The position numbers and the translations under genes were made by a program. From NCBI GenBank assembly GCA_947034895.1, contig OX344762.1, forward strand, positions 78,796,981 to 78,860,980: a stretch of 64,000 nt of DNA, read 5' to 3'. Each line of letters starts with the position of its first letter. Position 1 is the stretch's first letter. The DNA comes from Rhytidiadelphus loreus. Taxonomy: Eukaryota; Streptophyta; Bryopsida; Hypnales; Hylocomiaceae. Below are positions 48,530 through 59,666 of the stretch, one piece after another. The notes beneath the pieces are model-generated. The model saw nothing but the letters and a program-made list of their open reading frames with translations, was not told the origin of the DNA and searched no databases.

Positions 48530-48787
48530 CTGCGCAGTCACCGCATTGTACTCCATGTTAAAAAGAGATTAATCTGAGGATAATAAAGTTATGCATCCTC
48601 GAACTCTACTTACAAAGAATTATCTAGAAGTTTTTGTGGTAATAAACATTTCAGCCATATGAAGTGGTCAACGTCACTCACCATGCGATCCACAAGCGTG
48701 TAAAAAGACACGCAGAACCACAAGTTTTTTCTAATAAACATAATCAAAGGAAATAGACTCCATCAAAACAAACCCTAACATGAACTT

Positions 48788-49078
48788 ACCCCCGCAGTAC
48801 ATGTAGGAGACGGAGGTCCACGAATGCAGTAACTGTTGTGGTGACGGAGCAGAGACCCGCGGCCAACACACCACTGCGTGGGCGATGGAGCAGGAAGGAC
48901 ACAGTACTGGATAAGGCCCGACCGCAGGAGGAGGGGCACAACGCAGGAGTACGCCAGAGTGGAGAAGAAGAACGGAAGGACGAAAGATCGGAGGAGCATC
49001 GGAGGTATAGTCCACGAACCTTGCCCGTGTTGTGACCCCGCGGAGCTCCGCGGGGTCTGGATTTTGATTGTAGCTCAT
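48788..49078 (-). other. Exon-like segment with GTAAGT donor
   Basis: On the minus strand a frame opens with MSYNQNPDPAELRGVTTRAR at 49,078. An overlapping frame begins with a hydrophobic stretch (MLLRSFVLPFFFSTLAYSCV at 48,999). Both run to a perfect donor, GTAAGT, at 48,787-48,782, about 255 bases before the TL15-like exon. It could be the first exon of a hybrid transcript or an unrelated captured piece. Neither frame resembles a chloroplast-lumen transit peptide well enough to call. Confidence 0.3.
49034..49057. repeat. Perfect 24-bp GC-rich palindrome
   Basis: GACCCCGCGGAG is followed immediately by its reverse complement CTCCGCGGGGTC. It lies in the exon-like segment described above, where one strand reads DPAELRGV. 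Confidence 0.95.
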
Positions 49079-49469
49079 TTTGGATGAAATGGATGATAGT
49101 TCGGAATGAAATCCAATTCAGTCATGTCTATGTCTTGAAGTGAAGACAGAGCGTGCCAGTGAGCATATGATATATTTCATATGACTGTCACTTCCAGGCA
49201 GTTTTTTTTATTTAAATTCTAAAGGAAAGTGCATGTGGGCTACAAGGCAGAATTAAGTGTTTTACATTAGGCGCTTTCAAATTTATTTCTGGTTTAAAAT
49301 TTGGCTTCAATGTAGGAAATTCTGTGAGTTGTATGGCTTTAAAAAAATAAAAAATAAAAAAATCTTTGGCATATTCATCTCTTAGGGTAGTGCATTTAAA
49401 GGCAATCGGGTTTCAAAGAGTGATGTAAAATGAAAAAAAAAAAAATTCAGACTTAGCCCTTTACGGCTT

Positions 49470-50045
49470 TACCCCTGAACATCTAGATTCATCTCCTTAA
49501 TTCACGATTTGAGAAAAAACATTATGCACTACAATTTGGAATAAAGTTTTGCAATTGGTATACAAATGAAAACTATAGATTTTGATTTGTAAATTCTATC
49601 AGTATGGTTAGATTTACTAATGCTATCACCAATCTTTTTCTATAGATTTTGAAAAGAAAATTTCAAAATTCCTTCTAAATTCAATTGCAAGTGACATATT
49701 ATCATTTTTTGAATAAAGCTTGTTGGAATGTTTTTGAAAGAAGGTTCTCTTCATATGGTGATTTTATGAAATTTTTGTGACCTTTACATCTTTGACCTAA
49801 TTTGTGCACATCTTCTTTTGAACTAAACTCAATGCAAATTGACCATTTGACATACTTGCACATTTGTGATTTTAGAAATGTATATATTCTAGTAACACCG
49901 AATCCAACCGATGGATAGAAGAACATCTTGATGAAGTACCACTAAAAAATAAGATGACTTGCATCTAAGCAATAATGAGACAGAAACATGGATTTGAATG
50001 TGTTCATCGTCTTGAAATTGGACATCAGAGCGCTCCAAGGTTAAA
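49470..50045 (+). repeat. Dispersed repeat family R1, copy 3, within the large transposon
   Basis: Shares the core AATGCTATCACCAATC and long flanking stretches with copies at 23,297 and 26,520. The left end (TTTACCCCTGAACATC) is diverged, and the other end is near CCAAGGTTAA. Probably a nested insertion. Confidence 0.6.
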
Positions 50046-51108
50046 GGACCATCACTATTTTTTCATCCAAAACGCTCCCAAATTGCCATTTCTAGTAGGA
50101 GTACCAAAATTTTGGAAAACAAATTGTTTTTGAGATATCTAAGCTTAGGATCTTGTAGAATATAGTATCAAGAACATGTGGTAAAAATTGTAGACATTTC
50201 CACTTGGTGGATTGCAAGATACAAGCATTATAATTAATTAAAATCATATTTTTGACTTGCAAACAGCAAAGCAGCTGCACTTCAAAACCTCACATTTCTA
50301 TGAAAAAATTACCTAAATTGTGGTGCTTCTTTGCATTTTTTTTATAGAGAAGTTGGCCACGTACATGCTTGAAAAATTTCAGATCATTTGGAATAGTACA
50401 ACATATATAAGGAAAAAAATAGTAAGTAGGTAGTAGTAGAGAATGATTAAAAATACTACATTATTTACTATTACAATATGTAATTGAGAATAATCAAGTA
50501 TCTGCATGCTAATATTTTTTTTTTGTCCACAAATATTGAAAATTGGGTAAAATAAAGGATTTCAAAGTTTATGGAAATTCAGTACTGCCTGCAAACAAAA
50601 AATTCTTAGAACTTCTGACTCACTAATCAAAATGGATTGATTCAAAGCTTTTTCTGTATATAAAACTATAGAAAATTAATTCAAAATTTTTGTTTCTGGA
50701 AAAAATGATGTATTTTGATATGCCCGAACTGCCTCATTGGTGAAAAAAGTAACAAATTGGGCCATAAATGTGGGCTCGTATTTCCAAAGGTCATGAAGTT
50801 TGGTACATATGAAAGATGTTCTTTGCCCGCACACTCTATTAAAATGTAATCCTCTAATATGGAAATCAGCGCTCGTAGTTACCAGCCGAAAATTTATGTA
50901 CAACCACAAAAACACAGTCCAGTCCTTTAGAGGTTAGAGAACTTGCTAAACATAATGCATATTTGTTGAATGAACATTTGAAAGATGCCTAACACTCTGT
51001 ACTTGTACAACAACCATGCCAAACTCCTGTCAAAACACATCAACAAACAAACAAGTGCATCGTGAATGTCTCTTGACGCATGGCCATGCTTATCAAAGTC
51101 TTAATTAG
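50046..51108. other. Transposon spacer, AT-rich, no gene
   Basis: Nothing supportable. Confidence 0.5.
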
Positions 51109-51110
51109 TA

Positions 51111-51671
51111 TTCCCTCTATCCCAAAATGATCTTCCTGTTTGACAAAATGTTCCAGATTAAGGCTAAAAATAACTTTTTGAAGACCCCTTTTGCATGGTA
51201 GGTTGAGTTTAGTAAACTCTTAGTGTCTTGTGAACATTGACTTTAGAAAACCTTTTTCAAAATGCAATTTTAAATTATTGAAAAGTAGAATTTCTAGGGC
51301 ATTTTTAAATAGCACCAATGTGCATTTAGTTATTGAGTGTGAGGTTATAATTTTATGGACATTTAAAATAAGCCAAAGCCCATGTGTGGACCTCAATATT
51401 GACTCCAAAAGTTTCTTCTCCTTCAATTAGACAATACTCAAAGAGATGCAAAAAATAAAATTGAACAATGCTGATTGCCCCCTTGAATCATTTCATATGT
51501 ATTTTGAATGATTAGATGGAGGGGGAGCTATTCCACAAAATTGTTTTGTTGACCCTAGAGAGCAATCGAAAATTGAATCTGACCAATTTGCAACATCACA
51601 AATGCAATAGGAAGATCATTTTGGGACAAAAAATTAGAGCCAACAAGAAGATCATTATGGGACGGAGGGAG
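51111..51671. mobile_element. Stowaway-like (Tc1/mariner) MITE
   Basis: The left end reads TTCCCTCTATCCCAAAATGA and the reverse complement of the right end reads CTCCCTCCGTCCCATAATGA. The CTCCCTCCGT start is the hallmark of Stowaway MITEs. TA dinucleotides flank both sides (51,109-51,110 and 51,672-51,673). A further inverted GGAAGATCATTTTGGGAC lies inside the right part (about 51,610), so the right end is partly duplicated. No coding capacity. It is nested in the large transposon. Confidence 0.8.
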
Positions 51672-51673
51672 TA

Positions 51674-53450
51674 TATCAATAGCAAAAAGTACGGCAACAA
51701 TAATTCCAGTAGTTGTACAACCTTGATGTTTTATGATTACATCACCTGGTGATATTATGAAGGTATTTGCGTATATGTGGCTACAATCTATATTCATATG
51801 TTCAACTTTGTTATATTTAAGGTGACAACAGATGAAAAATTGTTGAATCAACATCTGGATAGGTGGTGACAAAGTGGAAAATCCAAGTATTAATGGTGGA
51901 GGCAGTGGCTACTAGGATGTGATATAAGATTTAGATCTAGCTTTTTCATTTTTTCATTTCCAATTTATCCTAAGGTGACGGTGTGGAAGATATTTTTTTG
52001 ATGCTTTTGGTTTTTTTATTTCCAAAAAAAAATACAGCTTTCGGGTCCTCCAGTTATCCTACTACTTTTAAGCAAGAGCCCTGGATTAGAGGTAGAACAA
52101 TGTACGAGAAGTACCGGCAATTGGTTACGAGTTAGTCAGTTGATTTTGAGAATTTGCGAATGGATTTTAAAATGTTCGGAAAGAAGCCGATCAGGTAAGG
52201 GGAAAATCAAAGTAAATTCTATATTTCTTGAAGGCTGAGCTGAAAGAATGCTTCAAACAATCGTTCTATCTCAGAAATTGTAGGATTGTAGCCGGTTTAG
52301 CTCAATATCTCCCCAAATTGTGGGTACGAAGAGTTCACTTAGCAAAATCATCATATCACATCCTCTCGTAAGTAAGAATTTGAGAATGAAGAGCAAACAT
52401 ACGAATTATCAACTATAAAGTATATAAAATGTTGAATCTATTATCGTAATTTCACATGGACTTAACAAGGGCTTTTAATCTTTCGCTTTTCCAATCAAAT
52501 TTTTATTTAGTAGGTTTGTTTTCTCACTCTTCTTGGACATTTTTGCTTTTTCAATCCCTGGATGTCCTTGTACCTTTCTTAGACTTCCTGTAATTCCCAC
52601 TTGAATTTGCTTTCAACTATTACTTAAGAAGAAGACTATGCTTATAATTTTTTTCCAAAAAAAAATTATAAACTATACATATTTCAGTTATTCACAATCT
52701 CTTGACCTCTAGTGGATGTATTTCGCCCATTAGTATATGAACGAGACAACATGAAGGTTTTGACAGACCTTAAAACAGAGGCCACTGAATGGTATGAATG
52801 CATAAGAGAAGTTGTAATGATTAATTTTCCGTGCTTAGGAGGTTTTCTCCTTCGTGGCAACAAGTTTATGCACTTCATCAAACTCATTTGCATTGGGTAC
52901 ATGTTCTTAGATTAAAATATATTTTAATGCTTCTGAATTTTTCACTGACAAGGATTTCCTTGTTCGCTTCGTGGACTTAGATGGTGCAATTTCTTTTCCG
53001 TGAAATGACAACTTCTTAGAATGAATTTGTTATGTAGAATAGTATGAAAATTTTGAATTTGTACTTAGTATTGTACTAAAGAATCTTTAACCAAATGTAG
53101 ATTACAATGAAAGAATGGTGGCCTCATTTCGTGGAATTGTAATGTACTGGAAGATTTTGTAGGCATTTGCCCATGTATAGATTCAAAGTGAATTACAATA
53201 AATTGGGTAAATGATTGTATTATTTTAAAAATAATTATAAATTGATGGTAATGTGTTCAACGTATTTATTGTAATTACACAATAGTATGTCGATGCAAAA
53301 TTATAGTTCAAGACTTCAAGCAATTGAAAAGAATGGATGTTCTACAAAATTTATTTAGTGCAAAAATTCTATGTACATCGTACTTTGTTATTCTGATACT
53401 GTGACTCTTAAATGTAAATGGTATTATAGGAGAAATCCCAAGAGAAACAA
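51674..53450. other. Transposon spacer upstream of the transposase
   Basis: No gene is seen. The region must include the transposase promoter and any leader exons. Near-identical phrases to other repeats were not noticed. Confidence 0.45.
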
Positions 53451-55856
53451 ATGATGAATATGGATGCTCGAGGTTTTGGAAGTCCCGTGGCACTACCAGC
53501 AATTGCTACTTTAGGAGGGCCTACACCAAGGAGTGTTGGGCAACGAATAGTCCGAGCTCGTCGTGCGATTCTATTTGGAGGCAATAATGTTGAAAGGCAG
53601 GAGGTGACAACGGAGAGGAGGGGAGACACTGTGGAACTCATCTCAGAACTAGGAGCCCTCATTGGAACAGGAGTCATAGACGAGAGTATTGAATGTGGAA
53701 TGGAGTTGCACCATGTTAAACTTTTTCCCCACGAAGTTGCTGTGCGAGTATTGCATGTTGTGGATAGAACAGTGTGGACTGGAGAACTAGTAGGAGAGTG
53801 TCTTGGGCAATGTTTGGGGTTGGTGATTCGTTGGAGAAAATCAAGAATTCGAACTGGAGGAGGTGGAAGGCCAGTTCCTATCCAATCAGGAGGAGGACAA
53901 AATTTTACCTTTCCTGCAATAGCAGCACCGGAGTTTGAGTTCCATGAGAGCAACAGTAGTCCCACTCCATCAGGAGTATCTCATAGTACTTCTGGTACAA
54001 GCAACACTTTTCATGAAAGAACTCCAAGAATTGAACGGTTCAACAATTCTAGAGACAGTGGAGAAGTGAGGGATGGATTACCGGAATGCAGAACAACCCG
54101 AAGTTATTCAATGGGTACCCGTAGAAGAAGAGAGCGAGGACCATGTGTAAGAGGAGAACCATTGACTCAGAAAGTGACTTTACAAAGTGTACTAACAGCC
54201 AAAAGTCAAGGCGAATGCAAACAAAATTGTTTGACAAAGATAGACGAAAAATACATTTTAAACCAAAGATATATGGCATGGGTGCAGAAGTATGAGGTTC
54301 GTTCAACATGGATGCTACAAATGTTGAGTGCTTTCTACAAAAGAGTAGAAGGAGGGAAGAGGGACAAATATGAGACCAAATTGGATGGCATTCATGTTTG
54401 CAATGCATGCTATGCAGTAGCATTGGGTTATTCGCAACGGCGATTCAAGCAATTGAAGCAATCACAACAAGTTTATGGAAGAGTGTCTGCGGTACACGGA
54501 AACACATGTCATTTGAGAGAAGGAGCAAAAATGTCTGCAGCACGTGAGAGTTTTGAAGAATTTGTGAAAGAAGTTGGATGCACTCAACCTCACCGTCAAG
54601 TACGAAGGAAGGTTGACAACAGCATAGTGCCTTTGGTATTGTTACCCATGAATACAACAAAAGTGGATGTATTTCACTATGTTAATGAAAAAGTGAAGAA
54701 GATGGTAGATGGAGAGCCATTGTCACTCGCTTCTTTCCATCGACTGTGGCGCAAGGAATTTTCACACGTACAGATTCCACCGTACTCCCGATTTTCAAAG
54801 TGTTACCACTGTTGGGAATATAAGTGTGGAATGGAAGGTACAACAAATGCAGCAGCGCGTGCGGAGATAAAGAAGTGGTATATTATACACATTCAACATC
54901 AAATGGAAGAGAGACGCGATTATTGGTTGTTCAAGAGGTCAGCAATGATTACACCAGACTTCTATATGTGTTTGATAGTGGATGGTATGGACCAGAACAC
55001 GACGATGGTTCCAAAGATGAGGCAAACTGTGAAGAACATAGAGTCTCGGTTCGTGAAAACACATCTATGTGGAGTACTAGTGCATGGAATTGGATTGTAT
55101 GCAGATGTGTGGATTGACGCGCACCACAAGCATGACAACAATCAAGTGATAACCACAATAATGCATGTGATATCTGATGTACGAAGACGAAAGGGAAAGC
55201 TACCACCAACTTTAAGAATCCAAGCAGACAACACAACTCGCGAGAACAAAAACATATACATGTTTGCATTATGTGAAGCATTAGTGGGCATGGGTTACTT
55301 CCAGGAGGTGCAATTATGTTTTCTAATTGTTTGGCACACACATGAAGACATAGACCAACGATTCAATATTAATTCAAATACTTTGAAGAGGACCAATATT
55401 GACTCTCTTGACGAGATGTTATCTTTGGTTGAGAAAGGAACATCATATACAGAGTCTTTTGTGAGTGCACGAAAACTTGAGAATGTTCGAGATTGGAAGT
55501 CCTTTATCACACCACACCTTTTGAGGGGAAGGGACCAATTAACAAGGATAACATTTCCACACCACATGAGGTTCTACATGGAAAATGGAATGCCCAGAGT
55601 CCAGCACAAGCACTTCAGCAAAGATGCATGGGGACCGATAGAGGGGCACATGTGCTTGCAATCTTTACCTACTCTAATGGAGAAATCGGCTCTACCAGAG
55701 GTATTTGCTGCAGATGAGAGAGAGCTCAAGGCGTTGGAAGATTTTATACAAGGAGAAATGTGTGGAGAGAGGAATAAATGTGGACAAGAACCTTCAAGCG
55801 ATCAAGGACACAGAAGAGTTCATGAAGCACCTCAGAGAATTTCCCAATATGGATAG
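53451..55856 (+). CDS. DDE-type transposase (DUF7869-like), main frame
   Basis: An 801-codon frame encodes a large transposase. Residues 1-225 are low in similarity and partly disordered. Cys/basic motifs follow: CNACYAVALGYSQRRFKQLK at about 316-335 (helix-turn-helix-like) and CYHCWEYKC at 451-459. The catalytic core has VDGMDQ with Asp511 and Asp514, QADNTTRENKN with Asp593, and HTHEDIDQ at 629-636. These correspond to the D, DN and HTHxDID signatures of the DUF7869 group of transposase-like proteins, as I remember it. The enzyme would cut at the terminal inverted repeats in the nucleus. The frame has no internal stop through the core. A frame change falls at 55,705-55,856, so the last residues here are probably out-of-frame. 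The start is the first ATG of the frame. Confidence 0.75.
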   Translation: MMNMDARGFGSPVALPAIATLGGPTPRSVGQRIVRARRAILFGGNNVERQEVTTERRGDTVELISELGALIGTGVIDESIECGMELHHVKLFPHEVAVRVLHVVDRTVWTGELVGECLGQCLGLVIRWRKSRIRTGGGGRPVPIQSGGGQNFTFPAIAAPEFEFHESNSSPTPSGVSHSTSGTSNTFHERTPRIERFNNSRDSGEVRDGLPECRTTRSYSMGTRRRRERGPCVRGEPLTQKVTLQSVLTAKSQGECKQNCLTKIDEKYILNQRYMAWVQKYEVRSTWMLQMLSAFYKRVEGGKRDKYETKLDGIHVCNACYAVALGYSQRRFKQLKQSQQVYGRVSAVHGNTCHLREGAKMSAARESFEEFVKEVGCTQPHRQVRRKVDNSIVPLVLLPMNTTKVDVFHYVNEKVKKMVDGEPLSLASFHRLWRKEFSHVQIPPYSRFSKCYHCWEYKCGMEGTTNAAARAEIKKWYIIHIQHQMEERRDYWLFKRSAMITPDFYMCLIVDGMDQNTTMVPKMRQTVKNIESRFVKTHLCGVLVHGIGLYADVWIDAHHKHDNNQVITTIMHVISDVRRRKGKLPPTLRIQADNTTRENKNIYMFALCEALVGMGYFQEVQLCFLIVWHTHEDIDQRFNINSNTLKRTNIDSLDEMLSLVEKGTSYTESFVSARKLENVRDWKSFITPHLLRGRDQLTRITFPHHMRFYMENGMPRVQHKHFSKDAWGPIEGHMCLQSLPTLMEKSALPEVFAADERELKALEDFIQGEMCGERNKCGQEPSSDQGHRRVHEAPQRISQYG

Positions 55857-56625
55857 AACAGTACAAAGCGAACTACCTTTCTGGCCATCAACAACTGAAG
55901 TGAATGAAGGGGAGAATACAGAGTTGAATACAATTCCAACTACAGGTGAAGAGTCGAACATGATGTCAGCAGCAGTGGATTCAATCATGGCAACAATGCC
56001 AAATCCAGAAGCACGAGGCTACTTTGGTCCGCGAAGGAACAAAACGAAACAACCTCTTGGAATAAGGGCTCCAAGAAGAAGAAGGATAAATGAAGGGACA
56101 AGTACAAATGCAATTCGGAGCACTAATGAAGAAGAAGATCCATTTCCAGTGTTTGAACCTGAGAAAGACCTACGAGTTGGACAGTTTGTAGCCCTGACTG
56201 TGGAGCCTACTGAAGTAAAAGAAGGCGTGCCATTTTATCTTGGGAAGATTTTGGAGTTTGGTCAACGGAAGTGGTCAACCAAGATGAAAGTGATCTGGTA
56301 CTGGCCAATTCTGAGTGCCAGGGCTGGTATAGGAGGATGTTCAAGCAAAGAACGATATGCTAATTGTTTGGAAGGATCTTGGGAGCCGTCCCGTGAGAGA
56401 CATGGATGGGTGGAGAAAGAAGCAGCTATATTCTCATGGGAAGATGTACCTACAAGATCAAGAAGTGGATTTGTGGTACAGAACACTATACCAGTTCATG
56501 GAGAGGTTACAGAGAAGGAAGTCAATGTTCCAACATTAGCAAAACCTCATTTGTTGGAATATATTGCAATGCAGATGGAGGAGTTGGACAATGAACGATT
56601 GGAGAATGACATACATGCGTATTGA
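55705..56625 (+). CDS. Transposase C-terminal part, shifted frame
   Basis: This frame overlaps the end of the main transposase frame and continues it after a shift of one base. From AIKDTEEFMKHLREFPN on it is coherent. A basic patch (APRRRRI) is followed by a compact beta-rich domain of about 100 residues: LRVGQFVALTVEP, PFYLGKILEFG, KVIWYWPI, then GSWEP. The pattern recalls BAH- or Tudor-like domains that bind chromatin, and a similar domain often ends DUF7869-type proteins (from memory). It ends LENDIHAY with a TGA stop... the final stop is at 56,623-56,625. The first codons before about 55,760 are likely not translated in this frame. Confidence 0.6.
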   Translation: MLQMRESSRRWKILYKEKCVERGINVDKNLQAIKDTEEFMKHLREFPNMDRTVQSELPFWPSTTEVNEGENTELNTIPTTGEESNMMSAAVDSIMATMPNPEARGYFGPRRNKTKQPLGIRAPRRRRINEGTSTNAIRSTNEEEDPFPVFEPEKDLRVGQFVALTVEPTEVKEGVPFYLGKILEFGQRKWSTKMKVIWYWPILSARAGIGGCSSKERYANCLEGSWEPSRERHGWVEKEAAIFSWEDVPTRSRSGFVVQNTIPVHGEVTEKEVNVPTLAKPHLLEYIAMQMEELDNERLENDIHAY

Positions 56626-57007
56626 ATGTAGATCATTACATGTAGGAGGATTTTTAGTAGTTATACATGTAGTACACAAGCATTGCAATTCTGAACTGCA
56701 GTTTGACCTAGTAGAGTATGAGCATATTTGTACTTCTGAATAGAATTGTAATATTGATCTATAAATTTTCAAAGTGAGTATTGAAAAACATTTGTGAAGT
56801 CGTGGATTCTTAAAAAAAACTTGTATTTTGCACTATGAAAGCAAAGAATTTGATACAAATGCAATCAATTGCATGGAGAAGAATTATTGATTCATTCTAC
56901 GATTTCGTATTGTACAAAAAATCAATAATTGGAAAATGACACCCCCCCCCCCCTTTTTTGAGATGAGGTCAATTTTGTCTGAACGCTTCATAAGTGCAAT
57001 TTTATAC
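56626..57007. other. Transposase 3' end and right subterminal region
   Basis: AT-rich. It includes a run of twelve C at 56,942-56,953 followed by T, which would be prone to length change. No gene. Confidence 0.5.
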
Positions 57008-57038
57008 GGCCAAGTGCAAAATTTACGAATTCTGTGTT
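57008..57038 (-). repeat. Right terminal inverted repeat, 31 bp
   Basis: The reverse complement begins AACACAGAATTCGTAAATTT and matches the left end with one mismatch. ATGT follows at 57,039-57,042. Confidence 0.88.
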
Positions 57039-57353
57039 ATGTGTTCCATTGATCGTGTCTGTATCAAAGTTTTTTGGGTTTTGAGGTGGCCGGTGGGTTG
57101 AATAGGGCAAGTGTTTGGTTTTATTTTATTTTATTCAAAGGGAGGCATATGTTTCTTTTCAAGGGATAGAAGTAAGACAATGCATGGTGTATATATTTTG
57201 TATATATTTCCTTTTGATAAGAGCTCTTCTTTTGAATTCAACAAAAAATCTGCAATGTTTGCAATTCTAAATTTCTTTTAAAATAAACACCCTACAATTA
57301 AGAATAATTACCTTAACCTTGTAATGTTGTTGTGGACACTAAGTATCTAATGG

Positions 57354-57470
57354 ATGACAAAGAATCATTCTATATAAGACAAAGGTGTAGATGTTCATCC
57401 TTGAAATTTTGTGTGAAAGGAGATGTCTTGTGCACTACTTTGACTTCTCATGAGTGCTCTTGGATTTTTT
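57354..57470 (+). repeat. Dispersed repeat family R2, copy 3
   Basis: GGATGACAAAGAATC opens a diverged copy of the repeat at 13,372 and 35,866, ending near TTTGACTTCTCATGAGTGC. Confidence 0.6.
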
Positions 57471-57480
57471 TAAATAAATA

Positions 57481-57605
57481 ATTCACACGGTACCTTAAAG
57501 GATGATTCACACGGTACCTTAAAGGATGATTCACACGGTGACCAACCTTGCGTTCTAGGGTCAAGTGTAAAACTATATTGAAAACTATATTGAAAACTAT
57601 ATTGA
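57481..57605 (+). repeat. Short tandem repeats, 24-bp and 13-bp units
   Basis: ATTCACACGGTACCTTAAAG occurs at 57,481 and 57,505 in a 24-bp unit with a third partial copy. At about 57,570-57,605 AAACTATATTGA is repeated three times. Confidence 0.85.
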
Positions 57606-59664
57606 TAAAAGAATGTTGGAGACTAGGAATCCTTTTATCTACTTAATATTTCACTATTGGAGGACACACCAAATTCCATGATTTGAATTATTAATCCAAA
57701 GATGTGACAATTATTTGTTGGCAATTTCAAAGCAATTGCCTTCTAAGGACTTTAACTTAACCCTTAAACGACGTTGAGGACCAAAATTGTCCGATGAATG
57801 ACTTCATTGTTCAATGAAAAAATAAAAAATGTACCTTTTGGTCCAATAATTAGAGCATTTTGATGACTACCTTGGCCATGGGGGGCAAAATCCATCAAGG
57901 GCTAAGGGTCTCTCTACATCACATGTTTTTCAATTAGTGTAGAATTTGAAAGTCAAAAAGAGGGTTTTAGTGGATTTTTTTAAATAGTCAGTATTTTACT
58001 ATGACCAGACCAATGTTTGGGAATTTTTTCTAGTTTTACCAAGTATTTCCCTTGAATTCCCAAATTGAACTAGTTTTTCAAATATGGAGTCCACCTATTT
58101 TCTCTATTTTTTTTAATTCAAAATAGAAATTTTATAGATTTTTTCACCATATTTTTTGTAGATTTTTTTCAAATTGCAACTGGGGGGTTCCCAATTCCAT
58201 TGGCTAACTTTGAGCTAGCCACCGGGTTTTTCCAAACATTGAACCAAACTCTCTAACACCTTAATGTATTCACTATAGTAGAAGAATAGTGGTTCTAGAG
58301 CACCAACTTCTTTGTAAGAGTTTATTGGAGTTGGTGTTGACTCTTTTGCCACTATGACCAATTTTAGGCTTATTGTAGTTGGAGACAATGTTCGGGAAGA
58401 CCAATAAGTTCATTTTTAGTTGGTGTCTTGGTTTGGGAAAATAACCGGTTGGAGTATGAAAATGGAGGCTACAAAATCAAAACGAAAAATTAGTAGGATC
58501 AACAACCAACTTGTGTGCAAAAATAAAGGTAGATACGGAACCATTGCTTTCATGGAAATTGTTAGATATTAGCCGCTTGCCATTTTAAATCCAAGGCTAG
58601 TACCCAAGTTGTTGGAGGTGGATATGTTCTTCGACAAGGCAGGTATTGCTTTAGGATTGGTCATGGTAGCAAGCCCTTGCTCCATCCTCTATGCCTACTT
58701 GATGTGATGAAATTTGGAGTTTAGTTTCAACCCCGGTATGTCTTTGAAAGAAGAGGATTGTAGCCTTTGCATATTTGAATTTGAAAGAAAGTGTCTAGTG
58801 AAAATTTGACACTACAAGAATTGAAACGGGAGATTTTAATAAAGACATGGTGCAACTGGTGCACTTCGAACAAATTAACCCTGGCTCCTCCTACAAAGAG
58901 GAGGGAAATTATAGGAACAACTCCAACCACCGCTTTTCAAAAGGACAAGAACCCCTAGCTTGAGAATGATTATGACTAGTAGCCCACATAATTCCGGATC
59001 TCGCACATGACCTCACAATGAAACAATGAATGAGCCTTTCGCCATATGTAGAAGCCACATGCATGAGTGAGTTTCATTGAATTCATCAAATAGTGTCTTT
59101 TCAACCCAAATCCAGAATTTTGAGTCCCAATTGCACACTCATTGCAATAAAAATAAAAACAACATTAGAATGCAACTGAAAACGGAATAGATCCCAAAGT
59201 AAAGCTCCCAATTGGGCTGCAGTCCATAATGAATATACTTATCCTATTCATGCATTGGTGAAATGATCCATGCACTCAACAGCAAATTGAGAGAGGATGT
59301 ACCTCACTGCTGTACCCCCATCGTACTCATACTTGCAGCAAAAACTATCCAACATTGCAGTACTTCATCTCATTGACAATAAAATTTAGTATCATATATT
59401 GGATGCTTGGAAAACTATTATACTTTCAAGACTTTCACAAAATTTTGATTCTACAGTTTTTGGAAAAAGAGGATGTCTTGACGAACAACAATTCAGCCCA
59501 TATAGGTATAGTAACCTATACTCTTAAAGTTTTGAACTTGGTCATAAGTTGATGGTATAACTTATATACTGTAGACAGAGGATTCTCTTTTGCATCTGTT
59601 CTACAGATGAAAGCAAATCTTTACAAGGATCCAAATGAATCTCAACAAATGTATCAATGGTGAC
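57606..59664. other. Gene-free DNA
   Basis: No frame or RNA gene is supportable. Composition is slightly less AT-rich around 58,300-58,950, where a decayed element could lie. Confidence 0.45.
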
Positions 59665-59666
59665 TA

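Larger units (their letters stand above)
37411..57038. mobile_element. 19.6-kb TIR DNA transposon with two divergent genes
   Basis: The first 31 bases at 37,411 (AACACAGAATTCGTAATTTT, then TGCACTTGGCC) match the reverse complement of the last 31 bases ending at 57,038 with a single mismatch. Direct ATGT copies flank both ends. The element is 19,628 bp long. Its left gene (42,579 to 37,889, minus) encodes a ParB-like and methyltransferase-like protein. Its right gene (53,451 to 56,625, plus) encodes a DDE-type transposase. Both read toward their nearer end. The 10.8-kb spacer carries nested repeats and captured plant gene sequence. Both genes are disrupted, so this copy is probably non-autonomous, though the near-perfect terminal repeats suggest a fairly recent insertion. 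Confidence 0.85.

Noticed and set aside
48840..49080. Helitron 3' end suggested by the GC-rich palindrome
   Set aside because: No CTRR terminus lies at the expected distance after the hairpin and no Rep/helicase frame is nearby.
54049..55567. Minus-strand frames of 70-130 codons
   Set aside because: Shadows of the transposase coding sequence.
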